From Halopseudomonas sabulinigri (lineage in GTDB: Bacteria; Pseudomonadota; Gammaproteobacteria; Pseudomonadales; Pseudomonadaceae): a stretch of 64,000 bases of DNA. Location of the stretch: assembly GCF_900105255.1 (NCBI RefSeq), contig NZ_LT629763.1, positions 3,125,001-3,189,000 on the forward strand, read 5' to 3'. The notes under the pieces are model-generated. The model saw only the letters and a program-made list of their open reading frames with translations. It was not told the DNA's origin and did not search any database. This document shows, piece after piece, positions 18,733 to 28,098 of the stretch (position 1 is its first letter; every line of letters starts with the position of its first letter). Position numbers and translations under genes: made by a program.

Positions 18733-21700
18733 GCAACCAACGCCCCTTGGCCCTGCGCTGCCCGCTGCGCGGTAGCCGCCTGATTGAAGCCAGTGCAGGT
18801 ACCGGCAAGACCTTCACCATCTCTGCGCTGTATCTGCGGCTGGTGCTGGGCCACGGCGAGGGCGAAAGCGCCTTCAGCCGTGAACTGCTGCCGCCGGATG
18901 TGCTGGTCGTAACCTTTACCGAAGCCGCGACCCAGGAACTGCGCGACCGCATTCGCGCGCGGCTGGTCGAGGGCGCGCAGGCCTTCCGTGGCGAATTGAA
19001 TGAGCCGGACCCGATCGTCGCCGGGTTGCTGGCGGACATCCCCGAAACCGAACACGCCAGCGCCGCGCGCAAGCTGGATATCGCCGCCCAGTGGATGGAT
19101 CAGGCCGCGGTCTCGACCATTCACAGCTGGTGTCAGCGCATGCTGCGCGAGCACGCCTTCGACAGCGGCAGCCTGTTTACCCAGACGCTAGAAACTGACC
19201 AACGCGACCTGCTGGCCGAGGTCGCGCGTGACTACTGGCGATTGCATTGCTATCACTTGCAGGGTTCAGCGCTCGCCTGGGTGCAGCAAAGCTGGCAGCA
19301 GCCGGAAGCGCTGCTCGGTAAGGCACGGTTGCTGTTCACCCCCGCTGCAAATGAACCGACAACGGCACTGCAAGCGCTGCTGGACGAAGCTCTGGCCCAG
19401 CGCGATGCGCAACTGGCTGAACTCAAGGCTCCGTGTGCCGACTTGGCAGACAGCCTTGAAGCGCTGCTGGATCAGGCGGTAGAGCAGGGCGTGGTCGACA
19501 AACGCAAGATTCAGAAGCGCTATTACGCGCCCTGGTTCGAAACTCTGCGCCAGTGGGCGCTGGCGCCCGAGCAGGTGAAGCTAGAGTTGCCGCCGGCAGC
19601 CTGGGCCCGGCTCAGCGAAGACGGCCTCGGCGAGGCCTGGAAGAAGGGCGCCGTGCCCGATCACCCGGCGTTGCGCGGCTTGCCGCAATTGCGCGAGGCG
19701 CTGGCCGCATTGCCCAACCCCGAGGGTGATGCGCTGCGCCACGCGGCGGACTGGATGTCGGTGCGTTTCGAGCAGGAAAAGCGTCGCCGCGCGCAGATGG
19801 GGTTTGATGACATGCTGACCCGGCTCGATGCCGCGCTGCAGGGCCCCAACGGCGACCGACTGGCGGAGGTGATCCGCCAGCAGTTCCCGGTCGCGCTGAT
19901 CGACGAGTTTCAGGATACCGACCCGTTGCAGTACCGCATCTTCGACCGAATCTACCGGGTAGCGGAAAATGATCAGGACAGCGCGCTGCTGCTGATCGGC
20001 GACCCCAAGCAGGCGATTTACGCCTTCCGCGGCGCGGATATTCACACCTACCTGCGGGCCCGTGGCGACACCGCCGGGCGGCACGAGAATCTGGATACCA
20101 ACTTCCGCTCCAGCCAGGCGATGGTCACGGCGGTGAACCGGGTATTCGAGCAGGCAGAGCAGCACTTTGCCGCTGGCGCCTTCCTGTTCCGCCAGGGCGA
20201 CGATAACCCCATGCCGTTTTTGCCGGTGCAGGCGCGCGGGCGCAGCGAAGTGTGGAGCTATCAGGGTGAACAGGCGCCGGCCTTGACCGCCTGGCTGCTG
20301 GAGTCCGAAGAGCCGCTGACGGGTGACACCTATCGGCGGGAAATGGCCGAGCGCTGCGCCAGCGAAATGACCGCCTTGCTGCAGGCCGGACAGCAGGGCC
20401 GCGCTGGCTTTGCCCGCAGCGACAAGCCGTTTGTGTCGGTACGCCCGGCCGATATGGCGGTGCTGGTGCGTACCGGCCGCGAGGCGCAGCTGATTCGTGA
20501 TGCCTTGGCCGCTCGCGGTGTGCGCAGCGTCTATCTGTCTGACAAGGATTCGGTTCTGGCAACGCAGCAGGCGCAGGATGTGCTGCGCTGGCTGCGCGCC
20601 TGTGCCGAGCCCGGCAACGACCGCCTGCTGCGCGCGGCACTCGCCAGCCACAGCCTGCACCTCAACTGGCAAGCACTGGATCAGTTGAATCAGGACGAGC
20701 GCCTGTGGGAGCAGCGGGTCGACCAGTTCCGCGATTATCGCCGCATCTGGCAGCGCCAGGGTGTGCTGCCGATGCTGCACCGCCTGCTGCACGACTTTGC
20801 GCTGCCTGCCCGGCTGCAACAGCAGGACGATGGCGAGCGGGCGCTGACCAACCTGCTGCATCTGGCCGAGCTGCTGCAACGCGCGGCCCGCGAGCTGGAT
20901 GGTGAGCAGGCGCTTATCCGCCATCTGGCCGAGCTGATCCGCCGCGCTGACGAGGGCGCAGGGGACGAACAGGTGCTGCGGCTGGAAAGCGACGCCGAGC
21001 TGGTTAAGGTGGTGACCATCCACAAGTCCAAGGGTCTGGAGTACCCGCTGGTATTTCTGCCCTTCATTTGCCTGAGTCGCCCGGTGCGGGCGGATCAGCC
21101 GCTGCGCCTGAGTGACGGCTGGGTATTGAAGCCGGACGCGGATCAGGTGGCCGAGGCCGACCGCGAGCGACTGGGTGAAGATCTGCGGTTGCTTTATGTG
21201 GCGCTGACCCGCGCCCGCCACGCCTGCTGGTTGGGTATGGCCGACCTCAAGAGTGGCAACAACAAGCAGTCGGTGCTGCATCACGGCGCGATCGCCTGGC
21301 TGCTCGGCGGTGGCGCCGCGCTGGAGTCGTCTACTCAACTGAAAGACTGGCTGACCCGCTGGCAGCCGGACGGCGAGGTGGTCGCGCTGCAGGCCGCGCC
21401 AGAGGTCCGTGATGAGCGGCTGGCGCAACTGAATGACGGCCCGGCGCTGGTCGATGCCCGCAGCCCGGCGCACGGGCGTTTCGATTCCTGGTGGATCGGT
21501 TCCTACAGTGCGTTGGCGCTCAGCGGAGAGAGTACCGACAGTGCGCTGGCCGAGTGGATTGCCGACGACGAGCGCCAGAGTCGCTTTGTGCCGCTGCGCC
21601 GTGGCGAGCAGCCGACCATTCACCGCTTCCCGCGTGGCCCGCAGCCCGGCACCTTTTTGCACGGCTTGCTGGAGTTGGCGGCGCAGGAGGGCTTTGCGGC

Positions 21701-22364
21701 GCTGAAGGATGCCGAGCGTTGCCACCGCTGGCTGGCGCCGCGTTGCCAGCGTAGAGGCTGGGGTGAGTGGAGTGAGTGTCTGAGTGACTGGTTGGGGCAA
21801 TTGCTGCAGCGCCCGGGGCTAGTACCCAGTACCGAGCTGGCGCTGGGTGAGCTGCCGCCGTCGCGTTACCAGAGCGAAATGGCCTTTATGTTTGCCGCCA
21901 GCAAGGTCGACGTGCAGCAGATCGATCGGTTGGTCACGGCGATGACGCTGGACGGGTTGCCGCGCCCGGCGTTGCAGCGTGACCGCCTGAATGGCCTGTT
22001 CAAGGGCTATATCGACCTGGTGCTGGAGCATGAAGGGCGTTATTACGTGCTCGACTACAAATCCAATTGGCTGGGTGCGACCCCGGCCGACTATAGCGAG
22101 GCGGCCATGAGCCGGGCGCTGCTGGAACACCGCTACGACCTGCAATACGTGTTCTACCTGCTGGCGCTGCACCGCCAGTTGCAGGCACGGCTGACGGACT
22201 ATGATTACGACCGCCACATTGGCGGTGCGCTTTACTGGTTTGTCCGCGGCGTCGACGCGGAGAACGGCGGCCTCTGCCATCAGCGCCCGCCGCGCGAACT
22301 GATTGAAACACTGGATCGCCTGTTTGCCGGTCAGCCGGTTGAGGAGATTGACCATGCAGGGTGA
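18729..22364 (+). CDS. recB: Exodeoxyribonuclease V beta subunit
   Basis: A 1211-residue RecB, the 3'-5' helicase and nuclease of RecBCD. The Walker A motif lies in IEASAGTGKTFTISALY near residue 22; the DEFQDTDPLQYRIF box (motif II), VVTIHKSKGLEYPLVFLP and LLYVALTRARHACWLG mark the UvrD-type helicase. The C-terminal nuclease has the active-site segment YVLDYKSNWLG near residue 1106, with Asp and Lys intact. The start at 18729 overlaps the recC stop as ATGA. Confidence 0.97.
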   Translation: MSNQRPLALRCPLRGSRLIEASAGTGKTFTISALYLRLVLGHGEGESAFSRELLPPDVLVVTFTEAATQELRDRIRARLVEGAQAFRGELNEPDPIVAGLLADIPETEHASAARKLDIAAQWMDQAAVSTIHSWCQRMLREHAFDSGSLFTQTLETDQRDLLAEVARDYWRLHCYHLQGSALAWVQQSWQQPEALLGKARLLFTPAANEPTTALQALLDEALAQRDAQLAELKAPCADLADSLEALLDQAVEQGVVDKRKIQKRYYAPWFETLRQWALAPEQVKLELPPAAWARLSEDGLGEAWKKGAVPDHPALRGLPQLREALAALPNPEGDALRHAADWMSVRFEQEKRRRAQMGFDDMLTRLDAALQGPNGDRLAEVIRQQFPVALIDEFQDTDPLQYRIFDRIYRVAENDQDSALLLIGDPKQAIYAFRGADIHTYLRARGDTAGRHENLDTNFRSSQAMVTAVNRVFEQAEQHFAAGAFLFRQGDDNPMPFLPVQARGRSEVWSYQGEQAPALTAWLLESEEPLTGDTYRREMAERCASEMTALLQAGQQGRAGFARSDKPFVSVRPADMAVLVRTGREAQLIRDALAARGVRSVYLSDKDSVLATQQAQDVLRWLRACAEPGNDRLLRAALASHSLHLNWQALDQLNQDERLWEQRVDQFRDYRRIWQRQGVLPMLHRLLHDFALPARLQQQDDGERALTNLLHLAELLQRAARELDGEQALIRHLAELIRRADEGAGDEQVLRLESDAELVKVVTIHKSKGLEYPLVFLPFICLSRPVRADQPLRLSDGWVLKPDADQVAEADRERLGEDLRLLYVALTRARHACWLGMADLKSGNNKQSVLHHGAIAWLLGGGAALESSTQLKDWLTRWQPDGEVVALQAAPEVRDERLAQLNDGPALVDARSPAHGRFDSWWIGSYSALALSGESTDSALAEWIADDERQSRFVPLRRGEQPTIHRFPRGPQPGTFLHGLLELAAQEGFAALKDAERCHRWLAPRCQRRGWGEWSECLSDWLGQLLQRPGLVPSTELALGELPPSRYQSEMAFMFAASKVDVQQIDRLVTAMTLDGLPRPALQRDRLNGLFKGYIDLVLEHEGRYYVLDYKSNWLGATPADYSEAAMSRALLEHRYDLQYVFYLLALHRQLQARLTDYDYDRHIGGALYWFVRGVDAENGGLCHQRPPRELIETLDRLFAGQPVEEIDHAG

Positions 22365-24417
22365 TCAACTGGATCTGCTCGGCACGCTCGACCGTTCTGC
22401 AGAGCAGCTCGATAGCGCAGCCGCGCTGCTGCAATTGCTGGATGACTGGCAGGCCAACGGCTGGCTGCGCGCGCTGGACCGCGCCTTCGCTGGCTTTTTG
22501 CTGGAGCAGGCACCGGACACCGGCCCGGCAGTGCTGCTGGCGGCGGCGCTGGTCAGCCATCAATTGGGCCATGGGCATGTTTGCCTGGATCTGGCCGCGA
22601 CGCTGGCCGAACCGGACTTTGCCTTGTCGCTGCCACCGGAGGGCGAAAGCCTGCTCGACACGCCGTTGCCTTCGGCCGTGCTGGCGGGCGTCACGCTGGA
22701 ACTATGGTGCGAGGCGCTGCGGGCCAGCCGGGTAGTTGATAGTCAGCCGCCGGAGCAGGGCAGCTGCCCGCTGGTGCTGATCGGCCAACGCCTGTATCTG
22801 CGCCGCTACTGGCAGCACGAGCGGCAGGTCGTATCGATTCTGCATCAGCGCCTGCAGCAACCGTTGCCTGTGGCAGGGGACCTGCCCGCGCGGCTCGATG
22901 CCCTGTTTACCGGCAGTCAGCAGAACCCGGACTGGCAGCGCATTGCCTGCGCGCTGGCGGCGCGCGGGCGCTTCAGCATCATCACCGGCGGCCCCGGCAC
23001 CGGTAAAACCACCACGGTGGTGCGCCTGCTGGCGCTGCTGCAGACGCCCGCGGTGGAAGCGGATAAGCCGCTGCGTATTCGCCTGGCCGCACCGACCGGC
23101 AAGGCCGCTGCGCGGCTGACCGAGTCGATTGGGCGGCAAGTGGGAGCACTGCCAGTCGACAAAGCGGTGCGCGACGCGATTCCGACCGAAGTCAGCACGC
23201 TGCATCGTCTGCTCGGCAGCCTGCCGGAGAGCCGCCACTTCCGCCATCACGCGGGCAACCCGCTGGCACTGGATGTGCTGGTGGTAGACGAAGCCTCGAT
23301 GATCGACCTGGAAATGATGGCCAACTTGCTGGCCGCTCTGCCGCCGCAGGCGCGCCTGGTGTTGCTGGGTGACAAGGATCAGCTCGCCTCGGTGGAAGCG
23401 GGCGCGGTGCTGGGCGATCTGTGTCGCCGCGCCGACGCCGGCTGCTACTCACCGGCCACGGTCGATTGGCTGCAGCAGGTGAGTGGGCAGTCGCTGGCAG
23501 GCAGCGGCCTGCAGCCCGGCGACGAGTCGACCCATCTGCTGGAGCAGCAAACCGCCATGCTGCGCCACTCCCACCGCTTTGGCGCCGACAGCGGCATCGG
23601 CGAGCTGGCCCGCGCCGTGAACCGCTGCGATGCCACCGCCGCGCGCGATCTGCTGCAGCGTGGCAAATTTGATGACATCCAGAGTCGCCGCCTGAATGGC
23701 AGCAACGATCCCGCGTTCAGCGCATTGGTGCTGGGTGGTGACGGGGCGCTGCCGGGCTATGGTGCTTATCTGAGCACACTCAGGGAGCAGCGCCCGGGAG
23801 CAGATGTACCTGCTGATGACCCGCGCTGGGTAGCCTGGGCTGCTGCCGTGCTGAATGCCTTTGATCGCTTTCAGCTGCTCTGTGCGGTACGCCGGGGCGA
23901 ATGGGGCGTCGAAGGTATCAACCAGCGGGTCGCCGATCTGCTGACCCGCCGCGGCCTGCTGCGTGCCGACACGCTCTGGTATGAAGGACGCCCGGTGCTG
24001 GTGACCCGCAACGACTACAGTCTGGGCTTGATGAACGGCGATATCGGCATTGCCCTGCGCATTCGTGAGCCGGCCCTGCACGCCGGTCAGTCGGAAACCG
24101 AAGCGCTGCGCGTTGCCTTCCCGCGCAATGATGGCAAGGGCGGCATTCGCTTTGTGCTGCCCAGTCGTTTGCCAGAGGTGGAAACGGTGTTTGCCATGAC
24201 CGTGCACAAGTCCCAGGGCTCGGAGTTCGAGCACGCTGTGCTGGTGCTGCCGGAGGCGCGCAACCCGGTGCTGACCAAGGAACTGGTCTACACCGCCATT
24301 ACCCGCGCCAGTCAACACTTCAGCCTGCTGGAAAGTCGCCTCGGTGTGCTGGAGGCGGCGGTGCAAACGCCGGTGCGGCGCATCAGCGGGCTGGACCTGA
24401 GTCCGGGCGCCAGCTGA
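22354..24417 (+). CDS. recD: Exodeoxyribonuclease V alpha subunit
   Basis: A 687-residue RecD, the 5'-3' helicase of RecBCD. Walker A GGPGTGKTTTVVRLL is near residue 210, Walker B VVDEASMIDLEMM follows, and the C-terminal VHKSQGSEFEHAVLVLP and YTAITRAS motifs are intact. The ATG at 22354 overlaps the end of recB by 11 nt. It converges on the FMN reductase gene with only 9 nt between, and no terminator is visible there. Confidence 0.97.
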   Translation: MQGDQLDLLGTLDRSAEQLDSAAALLQLLDDWQANGWLRALDRAFAGFLLEQAPDTGPAVLLAAALVSHQLGHGHVCLDLAATLAEPDFALSLPPEGESLLDTPLPSAVLAGVTLELWCEALRASRVVDSQPPEQGSCPLVLIGQRLYLRRYWQHERQVVSILHQRLQQPLPVAGDLPARLDALFTGSQQNPDWQRIACALAARGRFSIITGGPGTGKTTTVVRLLALLQTPAVEADKPLRIRLAAPTGKAAARLTESIGRQVGALPVDKAVRDAIPTEVSTLHRLLGSLPESRHFRHHAGNPLALDVLVVDEASMIDLEMMANLLAALPPQARLVLLGDKDQLASVEAGAVLGDLCRRADAGCYSPATVDWLQQVSGQSLAGSGLQPGDESTHLLEQQTAMLRHSHRFGADSGIGELARAVNRCDATAARDLLQRGKFDDIQSRRLNGSNDPAFSALVLGGDGALPGYGAYLSTLREQRPGADVPADDPRWVAWAAAVLNAFDRFQLLCAVRRGEWGVEGINQRVADLLTRRGLLRADTLWYEGRPVLVTRNDYSLGLMNGDIGIALRIREPALHAGQSETEALRVAFPRNDGKGGIRFVLPSRLPEVETVFAMTVHKSQGSEFEHAVLVLPEARNPVLTKELVYTAITRASQHFSLLESRLGVLEAAVQTPVRRISGLDLSPGAS

Positions 24418-24426
24418 TGCCGTTCG

Positions 24427-25014
24427 TTACATACCGTTCATGAAGTCCGGCGGTGGGCTGCGGTGCTTCTCGTGCAGCTCGCGCATGGCGCCGGCGTAAT
24501 CCAGCAACAACTGCAGTGACCAGTCAGCGCGGGCGCGGATGCGTTGATCATCCTCGCCGCCATCCTGTTCACCCATCACCGACTCCACATGGCGAATGAT
24601 CAGGTGCTCCGGCAGGTAGCACAGCCGGCAGTTCTTGTAGCTGGAGCTACGCATCTCGGCAATCGGATAGGCGCCGCCCTGTCCCGCAGAGACGCTCACC
24701 AGCAGCCCTGGCTTGTGTGCCAGCTCGCGGCGCCCAGCGTAGAGGAACAGGTTCTTCACCGCCGGGCAGGCCATGCCGTGCCACTCGGGGGTAATGACGA
24801 CTACCGCCTGCGCCGCGCGCAACTTCTCGGCCATGTCAGGCCAGGGGTTGTTGTCAGTTTCTGCTGGCCACAGCGGCAAGGGTTCGGCGGCCAGGTCGAT
24901 GATGTCGCTCTCGGCGCCCAGTTGCTGCAAGCGCGCAGCCAGGTAGCGGGCTACCCGGCTGCTCTGGGCGTCCGGGCGGTTGGAGCCGGCGATCAGGGTA
25001 ATGCGTAAACTCAT
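24427..25014 (-). CDS. NADPH-dependent FMN reductase-family flavoprotein
   Basis: A 195-residue flavodoxin-like reductase (SsuE/ArsH/chromate reductase superfamily). It opens with ITLIAGSNRPDAQSSRVARYL, a phosphate-binding loop for FMN, and has the ITPEWHGMACPAVKNLF segment and a Gly-rich SVSAGQGGAYP. It probably reduces flavin or quinones with NAD(P)H in the cytosol. Its start overlaps the stop of the upstream fatty acid hydroxylase-family gene (ATGA), so the two are likely one operon; the reductase could supply electrons to the di-iron hydroxylase, which is inference. Confidence 0.85.
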   Translation of the reverse strand: MSLRITLIAGSNRPDAQSSRVARYLAARLQQLGAESDIIDLAAEPLPLWPAETDNNPWPDMAEKLRAAQAVVVITPEWHGMACPAVKNLFLYAGRRELAHKPGLLVSVSAGQGGAYPIAEMRSSSYKNCRLCYLPEHLIIRHVESVMGEQDGGEDDQRIRARADWSLQLLLDYAGAMRELHEKHRSPPPDFMNGM

Positions 25015-25868
25015 GAAGAAGCCTCTGTGGTGGGCGCGGCGGGTTTTTTACGGCGCGCTGGCTTGCGCACCAGTGGCCAGAACAGCTCCTGCTGCCAGCT
25101 CGCCGGGCGAATATTTTCGATGCCGTACTCGGTCGGGCGCCGACGGGTAATCTTGGCGGTGCCAAAGAGCACGTCCCAGAAGAATAACAGGTTACCGAAG
25201 TTGCCCTTGTAGTTGGTCACGCCGTCATCGGCATTCAGGCCATGGTGCGCTGAATGCGTGGCCGGGGTGGAAATGGTGCGCTCGACCAGCCACATCAAAG
25301 GCTGCAGCGCCTTGATCTTGTACAGCTTGGCGTCCCAGGGCACGCTGCTGTGGGCGCCGAAAATCACGCTCAGCTTGATAATCAGGTACACGAAATACAC
25401 ATGCGCCAAGCCCATGTAGATCAGCATGCCGGAGAGCCAGATGCCGGGCATCAGCAAGTAATAAAAGCTGTTGTTGCGGTAGACGATACGGATGCTCATG
25501 TACTTGGCCGAGTGGTGTGCACGGTGCAGGTCGTACAGCCAGGGCACGCGGTGTGCCAGGCGGTGCCACCAGTACTGGGTCATGTCATCGAGCAGCAGAA
25601 ACAGGGCGAAGCCGGCAATCCACGGGATGCCCGCCAGGCTGTCTTTCCACTGGGGCAGGAAGTGACCGAGCAGGGCGGCAGACGCAAAGGTGATGGCGGG
25701 TACAGTCACCCCCAGCAGCAGGGTGGAGCCGATGGTTTCGAGCAGCGCGTCACGGCGCTCGCCCTTGGGTTGGAAAAAGCGCCCGAGCACCATTTCCAAA
25801 ATGATGAAACCGAAGAAGATCGCGGCGACAACTACGGTAGGGTTCAGATTTGTTATTGTTGTTTCCAT
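25011..25868 (-). CDS. Fatty acid hydroxylase/sterol desaturase family membrane protein
   Basis: A 285-residue integral membrane di-iron enzyme. Histidine motifs of the family are present: HRLAH, HRAHH and HSAHHG, with several hydrophobic segments (around residues 5-25, 45-65, 80-100 and 145-185). Members hydroxylate or desaturate lipid chains or sterol-like compounds. The ATG at 25868 has GAGG just upstream; an in-frame ATG 18 nt earlier is less well placed. It lies upstream of and overlaps the FMN reductase gene, and diverges from the AraC regulator at 25938, which probably controls it. Confidence 0.88.
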   Translation of the reverse strand: METTITNLNPTVVVAAIFFGFIILEMVLGRFFQPKGERRDALLETIGSTLLLGVTVPAITFASAALLGHFLPQWKDSLAGIPWIAGFALFLLLDDMTQYWWHRLAHRVPWLYDLHRAHHSAKYMSIRIVYRNNSFYYLLMPGIWLSGMLIYMGLAHVYFVYLIIKLSVIFGAHSSVPWDAKLYKIKALQPLMWLVERTISTPATHSAHHGLNADDGVTNYKGNFGNLLFFWDVLFGTAKITRRRPTEYGIENIRPASWQQELFWPLVRKPARRKKPAAPTTEASS

Positions 25869-25937
25869 GCTAACCTCGTTGAGCATTGGCTATGAGTCAG
25901 GACATAACAATGAAAAGCCAAATCGGATTTCCTCAAC

Positions 25938-26888
25938 ATGCGCACTGAGGACAAAAACCTCGTCGAAGCGGCCAAAATCCCCGCGCAGCGATATCACCAC
26001 GGCCCGCTTGGCCAGGTGCTGCAACGCTTTCTTGATCAGCAGGGCGCGGCGCAGGATGACTTCAGCCTGATCGAACTGGAGCAGCTTTGGCAGCGCGCGG
26101 CGCAGCATGACCCGGCCATCGGCCTGCATCTGTTTTCACTGTTCACCCGGCAGGACTGGCACGTGTTGGCCTACATGGGCTTTTTTGCCGCGAACGTGCG
26201 GCAATCGCTGGACAGTTGGGTGCGTTATGCCAGTCTCGCCTCGGCGATGGATTCGGTGAGTTACGTCGAGGAGGGCGAGCACCTCGTGGTCCGGATCAGT
26301 GTGGAGGTGCCACCGGCGCTGGAGCGTTATCTGGTCGAGCACTACATGAGTATGGCCATGACGCAATTGCGCGCGGCTTCCGGTCAGCATTGGCTGCCCG
26401 AGCGCGCGAGTTTCCGCCACGTACGCCCTGGCTACGCCGAGGAGTATGTCGCGTTTTTTGGCGAGCACCTGCGGTTCTCTGCTGAAGCCAACCAGTTGTG
26501 GTTTGCCAAAAACACGCTGGCGTTGCCCATGCCCGGTCGCAACCAGGCGCTGTTTGAAACCGTCTGTGCCGAGCTGGACCGCCGTTTGGCGCAGCAGCAA
26601 CGCTTTGGCGGGGTGACCGGCAAGGTGGCGGAGCTGGCGCGCCAGCAACTGCTGCAGGGCGACACCCCGACGCTGGAGCAGCTTGCCGGCAGCTTGCACC
26701 AAACTCCGCGCACCCTGCGTCGTCGTCTGCACGAACAGGGCCTGACCTTCCGCCAGTTGCTGGATACCGTGCGCGCAGAGCTGGATGACTATCTGCAGAT
26801 GCAGGGTTTGACCCGTGCACAGATCGCCGAGCAGCTGGGCTACAGCGACACTGCGGCTTACCTGCACGCGCGCAAGCGCTGGCTATAG
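25938..26888 (+). CDS. AraC-family transcriptional regulator, short C-terminus
   Basis: A 316-residue regulator with an N-terminal arabinose-binding-like domain of the PF12625 type (sensor, residues about 20-200) and a C-terminal AraC helix-turn-helix (LEQLAGSLHQTPRTLRRRLHEQG, then QIAEQLGYSDTAAYLHARKRWL). The protein stops right after KRWL, where relatives usually have about 12 more residues (TGxSPxxYR). Three near-identical 8-nt units (TATAGAGT, TATAGAGA, TATAGCGG) cover the stop, suggesting slippage. It diverges from the hydroxylase/reductase pair, its likely target. Confidence 0.87.
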   Translation: MRTEDKNLVEAAKIPAQRYHHGPLGQVLQRFLDQQGAAQDDFSLIELEQLWQRAAQHDPAIGLHLFSLFTRQDWHVLAYMGFFAANVRQSLDSWVRYASLASAMDSVSYVEEGEHLVVRISVEVPPALERYLVEHYMSMAMTQLRAASGQHWLPERASFRHVRPGYAEEYVAFFGEHLRFSAEANQLWFAKNTLALPMPGRNQALFETVCAELDRRLAQQQRFGGVTGKVAELARQQLLQGDTPTLEQLAGSLHQTPRTLRRRLHEQGLTFRQLLDTVRAELDDYLQMQGLTRAQIAEQLGYSDTAAYLHARKRWL

Positions 26889-26913
26889 AGTTATAGAGAT
26901 ATAGCGGCTCAAT

Positions 26914-27237
26914 TCAGCCGAAATAGTCCTGCATCCAGTCAAACAGCGTGGCGCTGCTCATCTCTGCCAGCGGCAGCTGCTTGAATTCACCGCCAACTTC
27001 TTCTTCCCGCGTCACGAACTGGTAGAGCACCATGCCCGGTTGCTGGTCGTGCAGGATAAGAGTGATACGGCGCTGGGTACGCAGGCAGTCGAGGGTGACT
27101 ACATCGGCGGGGATGCCCGCATCACGCATGCTCTGGCGCACTTCTACCACCGGATTGATGTGTTGATGCGTGGCCTGAATCTGCGCATGGGCAGCACTGA
27201 CCAGGTCGGAAAGGGTTTTCAGTGGATCATTGAGCAT
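26914..27237 (-). CDS. Conserved hypothetical protein, 107 residues
   Basis: A short cytosolic protein (begins MLNDPLKTLSDLVSAAHAQIQ, ends LFDWMQDYFG) without signal peptide or membrane segment. Mixed alpha/beta pattern: an N-terminal helix rich in His and Gln, then strands RRITLILHD and GMVLYQFVTREEE. A GGAG ribosome site precedes the ATG, and the codon use suits the neighbours. I do not recognise a functional family. It converges on the AraC regulator gene 25 nt away. Confidence 0.65.
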   Translation of the reverse strand: MLNDPLKTLSDLVSAAHAQIQATHQHINPVVEVRQSMRDAGIPADVVTLDCLRTQRRITLILHDQQPGMVLYQFVTREEEVGGEFKQLPLAEMSSATLFDWMQDYFG

Positions 27238-27426
27238 CGGCTGCTCCGGCTTGAATGGATTGGATAGGCCACAGAGACGCGACCGCTTTGTGCGGGCGAG
27301 GTCATGGCGGCGCTTGGCGGGTAATCACGCTGTGCCGCCGAGGCTGCCAGCGACTCCGGAGTAAGGCAAGTCCGCCAGACTTCTCCAGGTTTGCCGCGGG
27401 TCACGAATAGGTTTTTTACCACTGCG
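27238..27426. other. Intergenic stretch without a supported gene
   Basis: The 189 nt between the hypothetical gene and the amidotransferase gene hold a self-complementary ACTCCGGAGT at 27353-27362. A minus-strand frame of 67 codons exists but has low-complexity Arg/Ser composition and no family resemblance. Promoter elements are not clear. Confidence 0.4.
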
Positions 27427-28098
27427 CTAGCCCACTTCCCGCGCGGCCGTCACCAGCGCCTTGAACAGCCGGCGCTGGCGGTGCATGAACAGTAGAAACT
27501 CCGGGTGCCACTGCACGCCCATTACAAAGCGCCGCCCGGGTGCTTCGATGGCCTGGGTGATGTTGTCCAGATCGCGCGCGCTGATCACCAGCCCTTTACC
27601 CACCTGATCAATCGCCTGATTGTGCAGGCTGTTGATCTTGCCGCGCTCTACCCCGAGCAATCGCGCCAGGTGGCTGTCGGGCTCCAGGCACAGGGTTTTC
27701 AATGGCAGTAGGGTGCGGCGGTTGGAGGTCAGTTTGCGGCGTGACTTCAAATCCTGAAACAGGTTGCCGCCGCAGCGGACGTTGAGCAGTTGTGCGCCAC
27801 GGCAAATCCCCAGCAGGGGTAGTTCGCGGGCAAGTGCATCATCGATGATCGCGGTTTCGAGGGTGTCACGGGCGGCGTCATACTTGGGTTTGACTTCCGG
27901 TTCGGCGGCATACAGCACCGGGTCGATATCGTGCCCGCCGGTGACTACTACCCCTTGGTAGCCATGGTGTTTTGTTTCGTCGCCGGGCTTGAGTTGCAGC
28001 GGTTCACCGCCGTAGTAACGCACCGCCTGGGCGACCAGAAAGCGCGGGCCCACGGCCCCCTTGGTCGGGCCGGTAATCGCTATGACAGGTTTACTCAT
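27427..28098 (-). CDS. Class I glutamine amidotransferase / peptidase C26 (PuuD-like hydrolase)
   Basis: A 223-residue C26 enzyme. The nucleophile is in GICRGAQLLN, the histidine and glutamate in VQWHPEF, and the early VVVTGGHDIDP is typical of gamma-glutamyl-GABA hydrolase relatives. These enzymes release or transfer an amide or gamma-glutamyl group. Its ATG overlaps the stop of the amidoligase gene by 4 nt, so the two enzymes are probably made together and act on the same compound. A PuuD-like role in polyamine breakdown is an alternative, but the other puu genes are not adjacent. Confidence 0.88.
   Translation of the reverse strand: MSKPVIAITGPTKGAVGPRFLVAQAVRYYGGEPLQLKPGDETKHHGYQGVVVTGGHDIDPVLYAAEPEVKPKYDAARDTLETAIIDDALARELPLLGICRGAQLLNVRCGGNLFQDLKSRRKLTSNRRTLLPLKTLCLEPDSHLARLLGVERGKINSLHNQAIDQVGKGLVISARDLDNITQAIEAPGRRFVMGVQWHPEFLLFMHRQRRLFKALVTAAREVG

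Noticed and set aside
19581-21800. 739-codon minus-strand frame opposite recB
   Set aside because: High-GC shadow of a firmly identified gene, with Arg/Gln-rich composition and no family match.
27219-27422. 67-codon minus-strand frame upstream of the hypothetical protein gene
   Set aside because: No ribosome site, low-complexity composition, and overlap with the start of the next gene; treated as intergenic.
27427-28098. Assigning the C26 hydrolase as PuuD of a putrescine pathway
   Set aside because: It is translationally coupled to an amidoligase and not near other puu genes; the pairing points to a different role.
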